Shown in pieces: positions 1 to 10,861 of a stretch of 64,000 bases of DNA (positions within the stretch are counted from its first letter, which is position 1; every line of letters begins with the position of its first letter). The stretch comes from Cyanodermella asteris. Taxonomy: Eukaryota; Ascomycota; Lecanoromycetes; Ostropales; Stictidaceae. The notes beneath the pieces were generated by a model. That model saw nothing but the letters and a program-made list of their open reading frames with translations, was not told the origin of the DNA and did no database searches. Position numbers and translations under genes: made by a program. The stretch covers positions 1 to 64,000 of the forward strand of contig UYJD01000005.1 in NCBI GenBank assembly GCA_900618795.1, in the 5' to 3' direction.

Positions 1-1
1 C

Positions 2-301
2 TTTCAATCTGGAGTTCCTTTCAACAACGACCTGCCGCAAGAAGTGCAAATTAAGGGGCTGCAAATCAGTAATCTGACAACTCAAGCGCAACTCCAACCT
101 GCGATCCCTTATTTACCGGAATGGATGGCGCGTCACGCCATGCGGATACGTGCTGAAGTGAGTGGACTCAGATACGTTCTCAACCACGATCCTGGCGAGC
201 TCACAGCCCTACCGTCCTGCGTGTGGGAACCCAATACTGCTGAAGGAGCTAAAACCACCGGGATCACCGTCCCGTTCGGCTCTTGTCTTGGTTGGCGCTA
301 G
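2..301 (+). CDS. 3' end of an unidentified protein gene (partial at left edge)
   Basis: The frame is open from the first bases of the window to a TAG at 299-301, so only the last ~99 codons are visible and the true start lies to the left. I do not recognise the family. The tail from residue EVSGL onward (about 157-301) has a diverged second copy at 1464-1601 that keeps the same frame, the same stop position and a two-codon in-frame length difference. Preservation of frame between two diverged copies argues that this was translated sequence. Whether the left copy is still a functional gene cannot be judged from a fragment. Confidence 0.45.
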   Translation, partial: FQSGVPFNNDLPQEVQIKGLQISNLTTQAQLQPAIPYLPEWMARHAMRIRAEVSGLRYVLNHDPGELTALPSCVWEPNTAEGAKTTGITVPFGSCLGWR

Positions 302-1257
302 AGTGCGAAGTTGGTGCTGAAGGAATTGGGCGTCGTATAGCCGTGGTAATGGAACGGTCCAGGGAATCACAATATTTCTGCTTTCGTAGCTGTAATACCA
401 TGTCTAGTGGAATAAGCTGAAATACCAGGTCATTTGCCGTGCAGCCCAACCACAATCAGCTCAGTGCCACGTTCAGCCTCGAATGGACCTACCTGGCGAG
501 CTTCTGACCCTGATGCCCAGTTTCAAGACCGCTGAGCTACTGGGGCTTAGCAGCGCAGCTCAGAGCACGCCCGTTTGGTGTCAGGGCATCAGTATAAAAT
601 CACTTCGTTGCGCTGGCCCTTCATCGCTTGTCTTTTTGTCAAGCACATCCTGCAAAGATAGTTTTAACACAAGACAATATTAAACCACCCGTTCCATACC
701 ACACACACATCTCACCAACATGTGCGCGAGAGGGGTCTACGATACCACTGGCGTACCGAAGCCGAAGCCCCCGCAGAAGCCATAGACGACGTCGCGAAGG
801 AGAGAGAGCGGCCAGCGCCAGTAGAAACATACATGGGTGTGCGAATTGCGACATTGAGCCAATGTTGCAAATCTCAAATCCACCGAACTGGTGCCTGCCC
901 ACAAGACGAGCAACGACAATTCCCATCAGACACATACACGGCCTTGTGACACGACAGTGGCGATACTTCCCGGAATTGGAGGTGCGAAAGACTTACGTAC
1001 ATTTCCTGGAGAAATGGAATTGAGGATAGAATGTGGCAGGTCCTCAAACTTGTCATCTATACATAGATCTCGTAATGTTTGATTCCAGATCCATCAAAAT
1101 CCACATATTGCCAGCAACTGTGTTCTGCCATAATCTGCCATATTGCTGATCTGGGACGGCTGTGGCGGTCGGATGCAGACAACCATCGTCGATCATTCCA
1201 AGTAAAGGGGGAGGAGTATTTGACCAAAGGGTTCGGTAACTGCTATCCAATCGTAGA

Positions 1258-1456
1258 CTTTTCCAAGCTTTGATCGAAAGCGCCAATCATTTTATCATAG
1301 AAAATAGATGGGTCCCCAACAGGTATTCCGGTTTGTAGCTTGCTGCCACGCAAAAGGAAAAAGCAAATCTCCGAGCTCCATTGCAAGCCCTTTCAAATGC
1401 TAAAATGCTGGGGAAAATTCGGGAAGTATCAGATGCTCGAATCGTACCATGTCACC
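1258..1456 (-). pseudogene. FunK1-type kinase C-terminal fragment (second copy)
   Basis: About 195 bases align base for base with the 3' end of the larger FunK1-like gene at 3315-3515: the shared stretch includes GATCGAAAGCGCCAATCATT, then diverged text encoding the kinase C-terminal tail. The fragment is truncated at both ends and has no start. Several differences are G-to-A or C-to-T, compatible with repeat-induced point mutation, though I did not compute an index. At its right edge (~1457-1463) it abuts a copy of a different ORF, so at least two duplicated fragments are fused here. Confidence 0.7.
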
Positions 1457-1463
1457 CGATTTT

Positions 1464-1700
1464 GAAGTGAGCGGACTCGTCCTCAATCATGATCGTGGCG
1501 AGCTCACGGCTCTACGGTCTTGTGACTGGGAAGACAGCGCTGAAAGAGCCAGTGTCATCGGGATCATCGTTTCATTCGCCTCTTGTTTTGGTGGGCGCTA
1601 GGATGCGGAGCTCGTGCTCGCAAACATTCCGTGTCTGTTTTACTGAAAACAGTCCAGGTGGATATGGTAATTGTTGCTCTTGTAACCGTGATACAAGCTT
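1464..1700 (+). pseudogene. Diverged duplicate of the left-edge ORF tail
   Basis: Codons 1464-1601 read EVSGLVLNHDRGELTALRSC and onward to a TAG, matching the left-edge ORF (EVSGLRYVLNHDPGELTALP) in one continuous frame. Nucleotide similarity continues past the stop to about 1700, corresponding to about 302-415. There is no start codon and the upstream side is occupied by a FunK1 fragment, so this is a relocated piece rather than a gene. Confidence 0.6.
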
Positions 1701-2677
1701 ATGATTTGTACCGAAGTCATGAAGCTACCGTGAGGAGCCTGTGAGCCGCAAGCAAAATTGGTCATTTTACCTGAGGAACAATACCTACGACAAAATGCTG
1801 GAAATTCAACACCAAATTTGGAAAGTGGATTTGCAGGCGATAGTCCATGCTTTCAAGTGCTGTAAGTCTGCCTTCAGCGACTGGACATGTTTGGAAAAGC
1901 TCGGGTGTACCTTCGAATAGCTCACTTTGAAACAAGCAGGTGATGGAGATGATCGGGCGATGTCCATCTCGTGCGTCAAACATCCTTCCGATAACTCGCT
2001 ATAGAAACAACAAGCTGCGAACCTCTCGACCTGCGGCAAGCGATCACCATGAACAATTGAAGGCTTTGTGATGTGCCGAAGCTTGACGACTGGCTCAGTC
2101 TCCATGGTGGCCTCGTGGTCATCCATCCGTATCGCGTATCAAAGACGTGGCCCGCTCTATTTCGTTTGTGGTAATGACTGGATGCAAGCTAATCGCTATA
2201 TCTGCACGCAGCTCAGCTGTACCCCTGCCGTGTGGTCGTGTTAAACCTAACTGAACGCGTTCGACAACTCGAGCAAATCACCTGACAAATATCCCATCCT
2301 TAGCTGTGTTGGCTATGCTTGCAAACAAAGACCGTATGCCAGCTTGAGTCAGACTGAAATAACATACCGGCTTGCTTCTCATTTGTAACGCTTGGCGAGC
2401 AAGGGCTACCAGGAGGAGTGAGCCAAAGACCGGCATACCTCGTACATAAAATGCACGTAGATCACATGTTCTTATGAAGTGGCTGACAGAGAGGAAGTAG
2501 AAGAGCAAACCAGGACTGTAATTACATTCAGTTTCAGGGCAACAACGGCTCGTGCCGTCAGTAAACAGTATTGGAGAACGATGTATCAGAACGGACTGCT
2601 GTTCACTCGGCGCACAGTTCAGGTCATTAATTTCCATTACAGCAGGACCCAGAAGGAGAAGTGCCTGCCAACAGAAG
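1701..2677. other. No supported gene
   Basis: Open frames of 70-137 codons occur on both strands (longest 2278-2691 minus) but show no recognisable domain, no convincing introns and no similarity within the window. I treat the stretch as non-coding or decayed sequence. Confidence 0.5.
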
Positions 2678-2686
2678 TATATAAAT
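2678..2686 (+). promoter_or_regulatory. TATA-like element upstream of the small CxxC gene
   Basis: TATATAAAT lies 78 bases upstream of the ATG at 2764, a plausible TATA distance for a short leader. It supports the plus-strand gene call but is only a motif match. Confidence 0.4.
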
Positions 2687-2763
2687 GCCAACGCCTGGCT
2701 TTAAAAACTTTCAAAGTGCAGTCAAAAGCCTTTCAATCAGTTAAATGAGATCCTACCATCAAT

Positions 2764-3158
2764 ATGGCATCCAGAGCTCCGCAATTGAGAAGGCAGAGCG
2801 CAACAGTCAGCGATCACTGTTTGGATTGTGGCAAGCCGAACAATCGGGTAGGGTTCATAGCGTCATCCATTGTGCACAAGTTGCTGATGACCTCCAGCCC
2901 AACGAAGACCTGTGCTCAGTCTGTGAAGCTGAAGTTGTCCACAATGAAAGCGTTCGCAAAAACTGGCTGATGAAAATCTATTACGCTACTGGCGGCAAGA
3001 GCGGCGAGCAAGGCCTGGATGGCGCACTTGGCGAGTTAGAAACCGTGGTTGAAAGGCATTTGCTCAATGAGCTAGGCCAAGGGAGTCAATCGGGGCAATC
3101 CTCAATTGAATCTTTGTATCAGCGATGGAGGACTGAGAAATCCAGATCCAGAGGCTAG
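2764..3158 (+). CDS. Small two-exon protein with paired CxxC motifs (putative zinc ribbon)
   Basis: Exon 1 is 2764-2847 and exon 2 is 2898-3158, giving 114 aa. The 50-nt intron has a GTAGGG donor, a TTGCTGATG branch-like motif and a CCTCCAG acceptor, and splicing joins the frames in phase 0. The spliced product places CLDC (residues 19-22) and CSVC (34-37) twelve... residues apart in the N-terminal third, the spacing of a small zinc-binding ribbon; neither frame alone contains both pairs. The remainder is charged and helical-looking with an Arg/Ser tail. A TATA-like box precedes it. It converges on the FunK1 pseudogene. Family unknown; zinc binding is inference from the cysteines. Confidence 0.5.
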
Positions 3159-3301
3159 GGCGTCGTTGTAAACCAAATTCAAGGCTCGAAATGCAGCATG
3201 CACATGGAGGACATCCAGATATGGCTCGGAGCACAATGCTACCAAGAAATCAATCAATCTGCCTTGCAAAATTCTTACGCACAATTGTCCTCGTTCAAGT
3301 G

Positions 3302-5624
3302 CTACTTGTCTGTGAAGGATTTCAAGCTGCGATCGAAAGCGCCAATCATTTTGTCATAGAGCACAGATGGCTCTTCCATAGGCATCCCGGTCTGCAATTT
3401 GCTGCCACGAAGAAAGAGCAAGTCCCTAAGCTCCATTCCAAGTCCTTTCAAGCGTTGGAACGTGGGGGAGAACTTAGCCAAAATAAGTTTTTCGAAACCA
3501 TCGAGCACCACATCACCCAGCTTCGCTCGCACGATGCTTTCGTAAGATCCAACATACCAATGTCTGAGAGGATCTGCTTTCGGGGCTTTGCCTTCGGCCC
3601 AGCCATAGTTGACGCATGTAGACAAAAAGAAATACAAAAACGACTCCAGATCGTGCCGGTAGGTGTAGGCCAAGTCCCGCTGCGAGCCCTGGAGCGCCAA
3701 CTCCACGACCTCGATTGCCATGAACTTGAGCGTGCCGGTCATGCCTAGGTTATTCGTGCGCACGTTATTCCCCTCTCCATCGAACTGCGTTGCAAGATCT
3801 AGATCGATGAGCATGCCGGAGAAGCCGCTATTCTCAGCCGGACCGGTGATGATGATGTTGTTCTACGATATGTCTCGATGAAGGATATTGCCGTCCAGGA
3901 AGAGCGAGCGGTGCGCCTTAATCGCGTCACGAAACGCTCGGAGAAGCTCGGGGACCGACCTAAAGCTATCCAGTGGCCTGCCCGCTAGCTTGACCACCAA
4001 GCACGACAGCACGCGGTTCGTGAACGGCGCCTCGCCTTCGGGCAGCTGTGACGCCTGCGAACCCTCGAAACTTTCGTTGATGCTGTGCACTCGATACAGC
4101 CGCGATACCTGACTTGTCGACTGGGAGCGCGACCGCTTGGCGGGGAGTCCCTCGTCTGCACAAAACGACTTTCTCTTCTGTCCGGTGTGGAAGGATTGGA
4201 AAGAATGCGACTTGTTGAAAGCATCAGCACGATCCTGCTGGCTTGTAAATTTCCTCCTCTTGGCAAATGTCAACCCTTCGCGAAAGTCAGCCACGCTGGC
4301 TATTCTTTTCCGCCCGACGAGCTGCGCAACCCCCTTTACCTCCCTTTCGTGCGCGAGATTCAATAGGTCCGGCTCAGTGAGGCACTTTTCGGCGGCCACC
4401 CATGAAAATTTCGACACGTGCTTGCCGTCTGTGCATCGGTCACTGTCACGTATTCCCTAAGCCCATCCCGCTCTGTGAAGGTGTCTATGCCTAGCTCTTC
4501 ATCGCTCATCAGACAGTAGCCCGCAAGCGACCAAATAAAGCGTTCCGGCTCGGCGTGGATGTCGAAGGTCGTCGCACTATACGCTCCAGATCTGTCGAAG
4601 ACGTACAGCTCTGTCTGTGCCACGAAGCGTAAAGCCATGCATGAAGCGGCGACGCGGCTGGGCCTTGAAGACGTTCCGTACATATCTCGCAAGCTGCAGA
4701 AACTTGTTCTGTATGGTCGACACGGTGTGTTTACCGGCGGCGCGCACGTCGGCCCAGTCGTGGATGTCCGGTGTATATTTGGCGCGTGGCTTAATCAGGA
4801 GATCGAGCTAGCCTTCACTATCGGTACCCGTTATTTCGCTGCTCTTCTTGGTCGTGTAGTAGTTGTAGTAGGCCTCGGAGAGATGCTTCTGCTGGAATTG
4901 TGAAATCCACGACCAGATATGTCGCTCGGTCGGATGCTTAGGAAACGAGGCCCATCGTCCCTTAACATGCTCGTGTTTGATAGCGGTGTAGATGACCTTG
5001 CCTTGCTATGTCCAATTCTTGCCATCAAAGTACTTCTTAAAGAACCCCGCGACGTCTCTGTATGCGCGCTGGCGGAATTCGTCGCGGAGTGCAGGCCTTC
5101 GTGCGATGCCGAGCTGCTGATGCGCGGCGTGCCGGGCAGGTCAGACGGTTTGTTGCTGGGCGGAGGGGTTGTTCGAGAGGCGGAAGCGATGAGCTGAGAA
5201 TGGCTTTCCATATCTCCACGTCCGACTCTTGCCGCAAAATTGTGTGGATTAGGGGAAAGAAGGAAGTCGTCTGGATTTGGCCCAAGTCAAGGCGGTTCAC
5301 GAGCGTTACGAGCTGTCCAACAACTGTTCCCGCAGTGTCTTTTGAACGTAGCTTTCTTGCGACTCGATGGCCTTGAAGGGCGGTAAGAAGGTTCGAGATT
5401 GAGCTTATGATACATTCTTTGGCATCGTCCGCTTCTGATGATTCATCATCGCCCGCAGGATCGCTGCTTGATGTGTCGGTGGTCGAAAAATGCTTCGGCG
5501 AGTCAACACCAGCGTCTGCGTCTTTCTAGATTGCTTGTTGTAGAGATGGCCGCAGTTTTCCGATCGTCGGTTCAAGTGGCCAGCGGCGAATGGTCATGCA
5601 ATCGTCTTCAGTGAACTCAGCCAT
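3302..5624 (-). pseudogene. FunK1-type protein kinase pseudogene
   Basis: Read on the minus strand from an ATG at 5624, the translation matches the fungal FunK1 kinase family end to end: an N-terminal MAEFTEDD segment with an acidic linker, a GFFKKYFDGKNWT segment, the RRRFMHGFTL block, an EELGIDTF block, the catalytic HRDIS, then IDLDLA, GTLKFMAIE and RHDLESF blocks and a C-terminal tail ending at 3302. The frame is broken by four in-frame stops, all TAG (5526-5528, 5006-5008, 4808-4810, 3863-3865), and by about four frame changes (two near 5060-5210, one near 4620, one near 4420). It cannot make a full kinase. CAG-to-TAG changes fit repeat-induced point mutation in a multicopy family. A C-terminal copy fragment lies at 1258-1456. 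The family is a host kinase group of largely unknown role. Confidence 0.85.
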
Positions 5625-5755
5625 GATGGCACGGTAGTGAATGTGTAGTGAAATGCTGAGGAATTGTTTCGCAAACAACACCACGACTATGCCAAGAACA
5701 CCACGTGACGTCCCTTGAACAGGCAACACCCAGCCACCAATTTTCATCTCCCAAC

Positions 5756-6070
5756 ATGCTTCTCCGCGCACTTCCCAAAGAGCTTCTTCTCTTGATAAAG
5801 ATCTGCCTGGAACAACAAGAGACTGGCTCCGTGAGCTCCTTTTCAACAGCTTTACCATTAACCCCGTATTTCTCGAGCGTTTACACTTGTCTGGCTTTTC
5901 ACTCTATCTGTGGCTACTGCCTACGAGCGAGACCAATGCGACTATGGCACCAGAGAGAGCAAATGAATCTGTTGCAGGAACATGGATGTACAGCTCGGCA
6001 GGAAACCAGCTTCGCCAGAAAGCTTCATATTCCGGAGTATCGGGAGCGATTCCTGCTGTTGATACACTAA
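5756..6070 (+). CDS. Short ORF with F-box-like N-terminus (doubtful)
   Basis: The 104-aa frame opens with MLLRALPKELLLLIKICLEQ, the Leu-Pro-x-Glu-Leu-Leu pattern that begins many fungal F-box and ankyrin proteins, but the rest has no matching structure and ends quickly. It starts 132 bases from the FunK1 pseudogene start in the opposite direction. It is probably the remnant of a longer F-box-like gene. Confidence 0.25.
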   Translation: MLLRALPKELLLLIKICLEQQETGSVSSFSTALPLTPYFSSVYTCLAFHSICGYCLRARPMRLWHQREQMNLLQEHGCTARQETSFARKLHIPEYRERFLLLIH

Positions 6071-6234
6071 TCTAATGTACACCAATGTGTTGTACAAAGT
6101 CAGAAGCACATGTTGCGCAAAAAGTCAAAAATAACCAAGACAGGAAAAGGTAAAGCATAGTACAGCGCTCGAATGCGCACTTGCTCCAGAGCCAGCTCTC
6201 AAGCAATCAAGGAATGGCAGCGGCCTTGACAGAC

Positions 6235-7763
6235 CTATTTCGGAATCTTGAAGCCGCCAGGGACCTGGGTCTGGAACACACCATTGGGGTCGTGCTGCTT
6301 GCTGGCGGCCCTGAGCTTGTCGATACTGGCCTGGCCCCAGCTTTGGAGGACGGGCTGCGAGATGTCTGCGTAGTTGAGGTAGATGAAGTCGATCAGGTAG
6401 TTGCCCTTCTTGAGAAGGTCCTTTTGCTGGTTCACGACATCGTTGAGGATCTGTGCGACCAGCTTGTCATCGACTTTGTTCGTGTAGGCCGAGGTCATGT
6501 CGACCATGACATCGTCAGTCTTGCCGGGTTGCAGTCCGAACAGGTTGGTGCCGTTGGTGACGGGGTGAGGTTGCACCAGGAACTCGACGAACATTCCTTC
6601 GACCGCGCCGAGCTTCGGCATGGCAGCCTCCCAGATCTTGAATAGCTGATAGTAGGTGGCTGGATCGGGGTTCGAGAACGAGTAGGTGAGCTGGTAGCCG
6701 CGATCGACGTGAGCGGGAATTGCCTCGCCGAACTTCTGGACGACTTTGTCGACAGTGTCGATCTGTGTGACGCTCACAGTTGCATTTGGGATGTTGAAGA
6801 AGCGGTCGTAAGGTTTCGGCTTCTCAACGGGCTGGGTGTACCACAGGGCATCCGAAAGTGTCAACTGGCCACCGTAGTAGTCGAGGAATACACCCATCAT
6901 GGCAGACTTGTCAAAATTGGCTGGCGTCATGAATTCAATGAAGGCTTTGGCATGAGCCTGCAGAGAATCTTCGGTGTAGTTGTAGTTGACCATGTTATAA
7001 GACATCTTACCCTGGGGAATGGCGCTGAGATCGAAGCGAGTGATGATACCAAGGTTATTTGAACCGCCTTTCAGCGCAAGCCAGAGGTTGCTGTTGGAGG
7101 TTGCGCTAGCGTAAGTGAGTCTTCCACTGGCGAGGACAATCTCGTAGCCGACGATGTTATCGCAACTGAAACCATGCTCACGGGATCCAAAAGTGATGCC
7201 GCCTAGCTCACGAGTCAGCCAATGCCACAGAGCCACTACTGAAAGTAGTACTTACCTCCAGTTGCGAACCCCCCAAGGCCGATTCCAGGAATGCGGCCTC
7301 CCAGGACTGTCAAACCAAGTGGTGCAAGCTTTGCGTACATGTTGTCCCAAACGTTTCCAGCTCCACATTTGACGACCTTCTTGTCATTACTCAGCTGAAT
7401 GGAGTTTAGGCCGCGCATGTCAACAGTGATGCCATTCTGGATGTTGGCGGCGCCAGTCCAGAATGTATGCCCACCACCGCGAACAGCAAATTGGTTGTTG
7501 GTGCAGTTCCCAGAAGTCACAATCTTGACAAAGTCTTGAACCTCAGTGGTAGCAGTTGGACTGTAAATACAGTTTGGACTCAGTTCGCGTTCCGAATCGC
7601 CGTAGTAGGAAGCAATGGATGAATTGTAAGTCGTGCTCCCCGGATAAGAGATGCGCCCTGGGATCTTGGACTCGATCAGTTGGCAGCAGTTCTGCTGCGT
7701 GGGTGCAGCAGACACCGCTGCCGGTAGCAATACAGCTAGAAGATGTAGCTTAGACAGATGCAT
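6235..7763 (-). CDS. Secreted FAD-linked oxidoreductase, berberine-bridge (BBE) type
   Basis: Two exons, 7256-7763 and 6235-7202, separated by a 53-nt intron (GTAAGT donor, GCTGACTC branch, GAGCTAG acceptor), encode 491 aa, the usual family length. I start at 7763 rather than the upstream in-frame ATG because MHLSKLHLLAVLLPAAVSAA is a clear signal peptide. Splicing restores the FAD-binding stretch GLGGFATGGGITFGSREHGF. The FAD_binding_4 domain carries RGGGHTFW, whose His is the expected covalent flavin attachment residue; the second flavinylation Cys of bicovalent members is not evident near GGRIPGIGLGG, so single attachment is likely. The C-terminus (YLNYADIS to DPNGVFQ) is the BBE domain. 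Such enzymes oxidise sugars, oligosaccharides or secondary metabolites outside the cell; the substrate is unknown and no biosynthetic cluster surrounds it. Confidence 0.9.
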
Positions 7764-8299
7764 CGTGACTTTTGAGCTTGTACTCTCCGAAAACTGGTGG
7801 ATAATGAAATGCAAGTTGCTCAGGGGTTAGACAGGCGTAGTCCGCCAGACAAAATATCGACAAGAAAGTTTCAAGAATGAACAGAGAACGGACGAGCCAA
7901 AGAATCCGAAGTTCAACGATTGAATGGTACCAAACCAAAGGAGGTCGCTGAGACACTGACAACTCGTCTGTTGACGATCCAGATACGAGAATGCATCTAA
8001 AGATGTCTTTATACTGATTTGAACCTCTGCCTGTAGGCCACAAGGCCACAAGGTCACAGATTCGCCATACATTGTGGCAATGCAATCTTGAAACCCCTTT
8101 TGGGCCCGAGAGGCGTCCAGATGTTGCGGCGTATCGTCAATGAAGGAGTCCGCAACATGGCCCAGGTCCAAGCCGCGTGGCCGTAAATAATTGTTTCGAG
8201 CAGGAGAAACGATTATATCAGTCACTTCATGGATAAGCTGATGGTCCTTGCCTTTATTTCGCCACTAGAATCTGCCACGCGATGAGGCTACTTGGTTGG
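7764..8299. other. Upstream region of the FAD oxidase, no gene seen
   Basis: Minus-strand frames of 111 and 132 codons are antisense-like and lack features. This stretch presumably contains the promoter and leader of the oxidase. Confidence 0.4.
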
Positions 8300-8366
8300 A
8301 AGTGTCACGGACATGAGGGAGCCCATGCGTCTGGGACGCATGGGCTCCCTCATGTCCGTGACACTT
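8300..8366. repeat. Perfect inverted repeat (32-bp arms, 3-nt loop)
   Basis: The left arm (8300-8331) begins AAGTGTCACGGACATGAGGG and the right arm (8335-8366) is its exact reverse complement, with TGG between. All 32 pairs match and similarity stops abruptly on both sides. As RNA or single-stranded DNA it would form a very stable hairpin. It lies about 540 bases upstream of the FAD oxidase start. A fold-back assembly or cloning artefact would look the same. Confidence 0.95.
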
Positions 8367-8958
8367 ATCCCCAGGCGAAAGTTGCTCTTTGATCGCAGAA
8401 TTGCTGTTCGCCTTGTCAGCCAGGTCGCTGATGACCCCTGCGTCATTATCGTAGACTTTGCAGGAGCTCGGTGACGCCTCGTTGTTCTTTCGCAATGCTG
8501 CCATCTTTATGGTGGCGTTCGCAGCAGTGGCTGGTGTATGCAACGAGTTTCGAGTTGTGAGCGTTGAAGCGAAGATCACAAGGTTGGGCTGCAGGACGAG
8601 AGAGAGGGAGGATTTGCTGTTGCATTTTATATGTCTCAGCAACATAATGCCTACGAGATCATTCACTCTCTGAAGCTGCAGTTTTGTCTACTGACCCAAC
8701 AAGGACTCCACGTCACGTTCTTGTGGCGAGATAGAGTCGAGCTACAGGATCATTAACCGCCACGAGTACGACTAATTCCACAAAGAATTAAATCTGGAGG
8801 GATGAAGCGTGAAGCATAAAGTATGAATCTTGAAGCGTGAAGCGTGACGAGTAGCACGTGCCTCCTACACCAATGCCCTTCACAAGCTCGTGAAGAAGCT
8901 CCGCATGACAGTAGCACTGGGACAGTAAATGCTGCAGGGCCGTTGTTCCATCGCCGCA
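8367..8958. other. No supported gene; short degenerate direct repeats
   Basis: Around 8800-8850 the motif TGAAGCGTGAAGC recurs in slightly altered form three times within about 50 bases. A 133-codon minus frame spans the hairpin but lacks domain evidence. Confidence 0.4.
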
Positions 8959-9396
8959 TCACCCGCAAGACTTGTCTGCTTGGCAATCTTCGTTGTCGCA
9001 GCAGCTTTCTCCGTGCTTGGAAATCATTTTGACATCGGAATCGGCCAAAGCTCCGTGTGAGACGGCTCCAACAGACAAGACGGCCCGCTTGCCGCTCATC
9101 CGGAATTTTCTGATCCGATTTTGCGCATTGATGCTGCTGGTCATTGATTGATCTGCACAGAGAATTATTCCGACCTCGCATCTGGCATCGTCGCCCTGCA
9201 TTTCCACGTCTTCGACGTTATTGCTTAGCTCAAGCACACTATTCTCTTCAGGCCCCCCCTGACGACCCGTGGTCTTTCCCGTGGTGCTGAAGTTCTGGTA
9301 CTTCGCGAGAATTTGGGCGTGCTGCCCTGACCAAGGTAGAGCTGGGGTTGCGACTGCGATCTTTGTGAGGCTTTGCGTGGCAGGTTTCCGAATCAT
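8959..9396 (-). CDS. Hypothetical 145-aa protein (uncertain)
   Basis: An ATG-initiated frame runs from 9396 to 8959 and lies about 110 bases downstream, on the minus strand, of a TATATATA element near 9510. The protein is hydrophilic and ends with a Cys-rich tail, CCDNEDCQADKSCG. An overlapping minus frame beginning near 9419 (MSDLCSCKNDSETC) is also Cys-containing, so a spliced product joining parts of both frames is possible. No family recognised. Confidence 0.3.
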   Translation of the reverse strand: MIRKPATQSLTKIAVATPALPWSGQHAQILAKYQNFSTTGKTTGRQGGPEENSVLELSNNVEDVEMQGDDARCEVGIILCADQSMTSSINAQNRIRKFRMSGKRAVLSVGAVSHGALADSDVKMISKHGESCCDNEDCQADKSCG

Positions 9397-9419
9397 TTTT
9401 GCACGAGCAAAGATCGGAC

Positions 9420-10861
9420 ATAGTGGTAGTGATCCCCGGGCACGAGAGTGGTTGGGTAGCGAATTTGAGCACTTTCAGGTTGATCTTTGAAGTCGTCCTA
9501 GGAATATGGTGGTATATATAGCCGCGGGTCTCGACATGGTCTGATGGAATCACCAGGAAATGGCAGTTTGATTGTAGCTTATAACATGCATCGCTTCGTA
9601 GATGAGCTTGTTCGACACGCTCTTGAAACGTGTAGGATCGTCTGGACCAAGTGCAGAGTCAGCGGCCACGATGGGCCTCCTGCTTCGCTGGCCAAGGCGA
9701 ATGATAAGGTAGTCAGAAGACAACCACGGTTCAACTGGCTTGGAACGACGATCAATGAGTTTACACAGTCGTGTCAAGCTCATGAAGCTCTGTGGATTGA
9801 ATTTTTCACGACCTGACAAGATTTGTCGTCTCTCAAGTGTCTTGGTTTGTCGATGCTTTTGTTGCGCAATTTTGCGGCTTCGCGGCGGAATTTTGCGACT
9901 GTTTGTCCGATCCGTACTAATCACGCTCCTTTGGCGGCTTGAAATTCAAGAGTGTTCTTTGTTGGCACTGTGCTTTTCACGTGATTCTGGGTACTGTGTC
10001 AGCCTGACTCCGCGAGATTGATCGGCCCTGGCCACGACTCGTTCAGCCCTACGCAGCTGATGTGACCAGTGAGCGCCATCAACAATGACATACATCATGC
10101 CGACAGATCGACCGCATGCCAGCTCACCGGATCTCGTTGCTTCAGCCTTGCAAAGTTTCTTTGCATTTGAGCTGCACCAATCGAAGCTGGAGTGGCCGTT
10201 CGACGCCGCCACAACCCTGCATCGTACGATGATCGCAGCTGATATCTGATCCAAAAGACAGCTCCTTGAGCTCCAGCGAGCTCCCTACTTGCATTGCTGC
10301 ATTGCGACAGAAACGAATGATCTGCAAATTGAGCTGGATCTGCGTCGCCATGATGGGCGGAGACAGCTCAGCATTTTTTTCACTACCACGCGAGGCCGGC
10401 CCAAGGGGGAACGAGGCACTCAACGAAGCTTTGGAGTTTCCCATTGCGCAAATGATTGTGCGTCACGATTTGCGAAGAAGTGCTCTCATCGAAGCTGGTG
10501 ATCTAGCTTGGCAACTCACTTCAGCACATCTTGAGTGGGCTTGAGAGGCAAGACGCAGGCCAACACCGATGATAAAGTCATTGTAACGATGATTTGCATC
10601 TCCCTGTCCAGTGTGTGTTCTAGTAAAGGAGTATCCTGCAAGAGGACGCGATGTATTACCAGATGATCCTTTGTAGAAACACAGCATGGAGGAATCTGAA
10701 TATGCGTCCCCGTGCCAGACGGCAGAAATAAAAAGCACCGTCACGTGACAATTGCAACATGGCTTGTAAAAATCTAATCGATCCAAAGCTATCTAAATAC
10801 AAACAAAATTCGGAATAATATTGACTGAATAATGTCCACCACTCTTTGTCCAGGTCTAGCT
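9420..10861. other. No supported gene
   Basis: Frames up to about 124 codons exist on both strands, none with a recognisable domain; several of the longer ones have no ATG. The minus frame at 10142-10444 (100 aa, ATG start) is the best single candidate but has no supporting feature. The region may include the 3' end of the F-box-like gene to its right. Confidence 0.4.

Noticed and set aside
3191-3748. 185-codon plus frame over the FunK1 region
   Set aside because: Antisense to the kinase C-terminal region, whose motifs are clear on the minus strand.
3863-3865. TAG within HRDIS-NN read as a recoded sense codon
   Set aside because: The same gene carries other stops and several frame changes, so decay is the simpler explanation.
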